NCBI GenBank assembly: GCA_026129545.1
Contig: JAHCHX010000001.1
Location: 433,501 to 497,500, forward strand
Origin: Saprospiraceae bacterium
Lineage (GTDB): Bacteria > Bacteroidota > Bacteroidia > Chitinophagales > Saprospiraceae
Direction of reading: 5' to 3'
DNA length: 64,000 nt
Position numbers and translations under genes: made by a program. How positions within the stretch are numbered: position 1 is the first letter of the stretch; each line of letters starts with the position of its first letter. Below, one piece after another: positions 62,919 through 64,000 of this stretch. The notes below the pieces were generated by a model. It did not search any database and was not told the origin of the DNA. It saw nothing but the letters and a program-made list of their open reading frames with translations.

Positions 62919-64000
62919 TTATCGTACCACAAACCGCCGCACGCCCATGCGCTGCTCCCCACTTGCTTGCAGCCAGTACACTCCCGGTGTCAGGTGAACA
63001 GGCAAGCGTACCGCTGCCGCGTCAGAAGGCGTGAGCCATTGCGAGTGTAGCACCCGCCCTTGCACGTCGAGCACTTGCACCCACGTCGCGTCGTGCCATT
63101 CATCGGCAAAACGAAGCCACAATGTGCCGCCTGTCGGCACGGGGTTGGGCCACACACTAAAGCCGTCGTGGCGTGTGGAGATATTCTTCACGCGGCTTAC
63201 CTGTGCGTCGTCGAACAGTTGCATGGTGATGCAGTGCAATGCGCCATCCCAGCCGATGATTTTATTGCAGTCAATGCCGACGACCGTGTGGTTGGGTAGG
63301 AGCGAGGCGTAGGTGGCCAAGGCCAGCGAGTCGTTTGGGTGCGAATAGGTCGGCACGAGGAGGTGGTTGTTGAGCAGCAGCGCGTTGGCGTAGGTTTTCC
63401 AGTTGTCGGCGTGTGGCAGGCGAGCGATGCGATAAGGCTGTCCGTTGGGCGATTCCAATGCCGCCAACAGATTGTAATTGTGTTCTAGCGAGTCATGGTT
63501 GGCACTTGAGCCAAGCGCCACGCTCGACACGACGAGGGTGCTGTCGTCGAGCAATTTTACCTGCATATCAATGTGTTTCCAGTAGTCGTTGTGCTGCGAT
63601 TTGAGCGCCACCACTTGTTTTATGCCCATATAATGCTCCAAGTCGGCGTGGATTTGCTGTTTGCTCATGTTGGGGTTGCGCGAGTAGAGGCCGTTGGTGC
63701 AAAAAAGCGTGCCGTGCCCGTCCACCATCAAGTTGCCGCCATCGAACACCCACGGAAGCTCAAACACTGACAGGCCCCACAGGTTGGCCAAGTTGGTCGG
63801 CAGGTACTCATCCATGCCGCTATTGGCGTGGTCGTCGAATTCCATGAACGCCATGCCCTCGTCAGTCATAATCGCAAAGGGGCCGTGGTCGCGTATCCAC
63901 ATGCGCTCACAAGGAACGTGCACGAAGCTCACGTTGTCCAGCGACACGCCGTCCTGAGTCAGTCTGCTGCGCATGATGTTTTCCTCGCCCATGTCGCGCA
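62919..64000 (-). CDS. Agmatine deiminase-family protein with T9SS type-A sorting domain, N-terminus outside window
   Basis: The frame runs out of the right edge, so the start and signal peptide are not seen; 360 residues are visible. Guanidine-modifying enzyme motifs: WIRDHGPFA (Asp and Arg), VFDGGNLMVDG, and GALHCITMQL with the catalytic His-Cys pair. Family reaction: agmatine or peptidyl-arginine deimination to N-carbamoylputrescine or citrulline. The C-terminal 80 residues (VWPNPVPTGGTLWLRF ... VLDVQGRVLHSQ ... GVYWLQA) are a type-A T9SS sorting domain, so the enzyme is exported. That combination favours an extracellular peptidylarginine-deiminase-like role. Confidence 0.88.
   Translation of the reverse strand, partial: RDMGEENIMRSRLTQDGVSLDNVSFVHVPCERMWIRDHGPFAIMTDEGMAFMEFDDHANSGMDEYLPTNLANLWGLSVFELPWVFDGGNLMVDGHGTLFCTNGLYSRNPNMSKQQIHADLEHYMGIKQVVALKSQHNDYWKHIDMQVKLLDDSTLVVSSVALGSSANHDSLEHNYNLLAALESPNGQPYRIARLPHADNWKTYANALLLNNHLLVPTYSHPNDSLALATYASLLPNHTVVGIDCNKIIGWDGALHCITMQLFDDAQVSRVKNISTRHDGFSVWPNPVPTGGTLWLRFADEWHDATWVQVLDVQGRVLHSQWLTPSDAAAVRLPVHLTPGVYWLQASGEQRMGVRRFVVR

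Overview
The window reads as chromosomal DNA of a Bacteroidetes bacterium, most likely of the Saprospirales/Lewinella type. The signs are type IX secretion (T9SS) proteins (a PorU2-like C25 sortase, one type-B and one type-A C-terminal sorting domain), two SusC-style or related outer-membrane receptors with CarboxypepD-regulatory N-termini, a bacillithiol gene (bshC), a DUF4296 lipoprotein, TAnnTTTG -7 promoter motifs, and moderately high GC. There is no tRNA, rRNA operon, phage or CRISPR array. The only RNA gene is rnpB (minus strand, 11384-11837). Taxonomy is inferred from family content, not from a search.

Layout. 1-5.4 kb: a truncated acyltransferase, then on the minus strand a glycan/envelope cluster (GT2 glycosyltransferase and flippase-like membrane protein with an ATGA overlap, NAD-sugar epimerase) followed by bshC. 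5.4-11.3 kb: a nucleoside-type MFS transporter, small secreted proteins, a class-A beta-lactamase-fold lipoprotein, a fatty-acid desaturase and two CARDB-like lipoproteins. 11.4-17.3 kb: rnpB, a 1243-residue orphan sensor histidine kinase, a YdjM-like membrane hydrolase, and an Rpn/PD-(D/E)XK protein with a 21-bp heptad-coding tandem repeat. 17.4-22.6 kb: a Crp/Fnr-DUF6326-quinone oxidoreductase operon and gcvP. 22.7-29.9 kb: mevalonate-kinase-like GHMP kinase, peptide ABC permease, GT39 transferase, TRIC-type channel, NDH-2 and an alpha/alpha-toroid-like protein. 30-43.9 kb: PorU2-like sortase, lysS, a YdeP-type molybdopterin oxidoreductase, a hicB remnant, a large AsmA protein and a spermidine-synthase-like protein. 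44-50.1 kb: rhomboid protease, rlmH plus a SWIM protein, SixA phosphatase plus DUF4296 lipoprotein, and a T9SS type-B adhesin-like protein. 50.3-64 kb: an outer-membrane barrel receptor, carboxyltransferase beta subunit, two methyltransferases, an amidase, a dynamin-like GTPase, a TonB-dependent receptor, and an exported agmatine-deiminase-family protein truncated by the right edge.

Most genes are housekeeping or envelope functions in short operons, and I did not find a clear new multi-gene defence or mobile system. What stands out is repeat activity: a diverged ~105-bp dispersed repeat in three copies, two of them flanking lysS in inverted orientation; two genes (YdeP-like oxidoreductase, methyltransferase) whose reading frames run through what look like intergenic repeat elements; CAA/TTG-rich tracts at the 5' ends of three genes; and several families of paired hairpins. 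Several start codons also lie only 4-8 nt after a -7-like motif, which suggests leaderless or near-leaderless transcripts.
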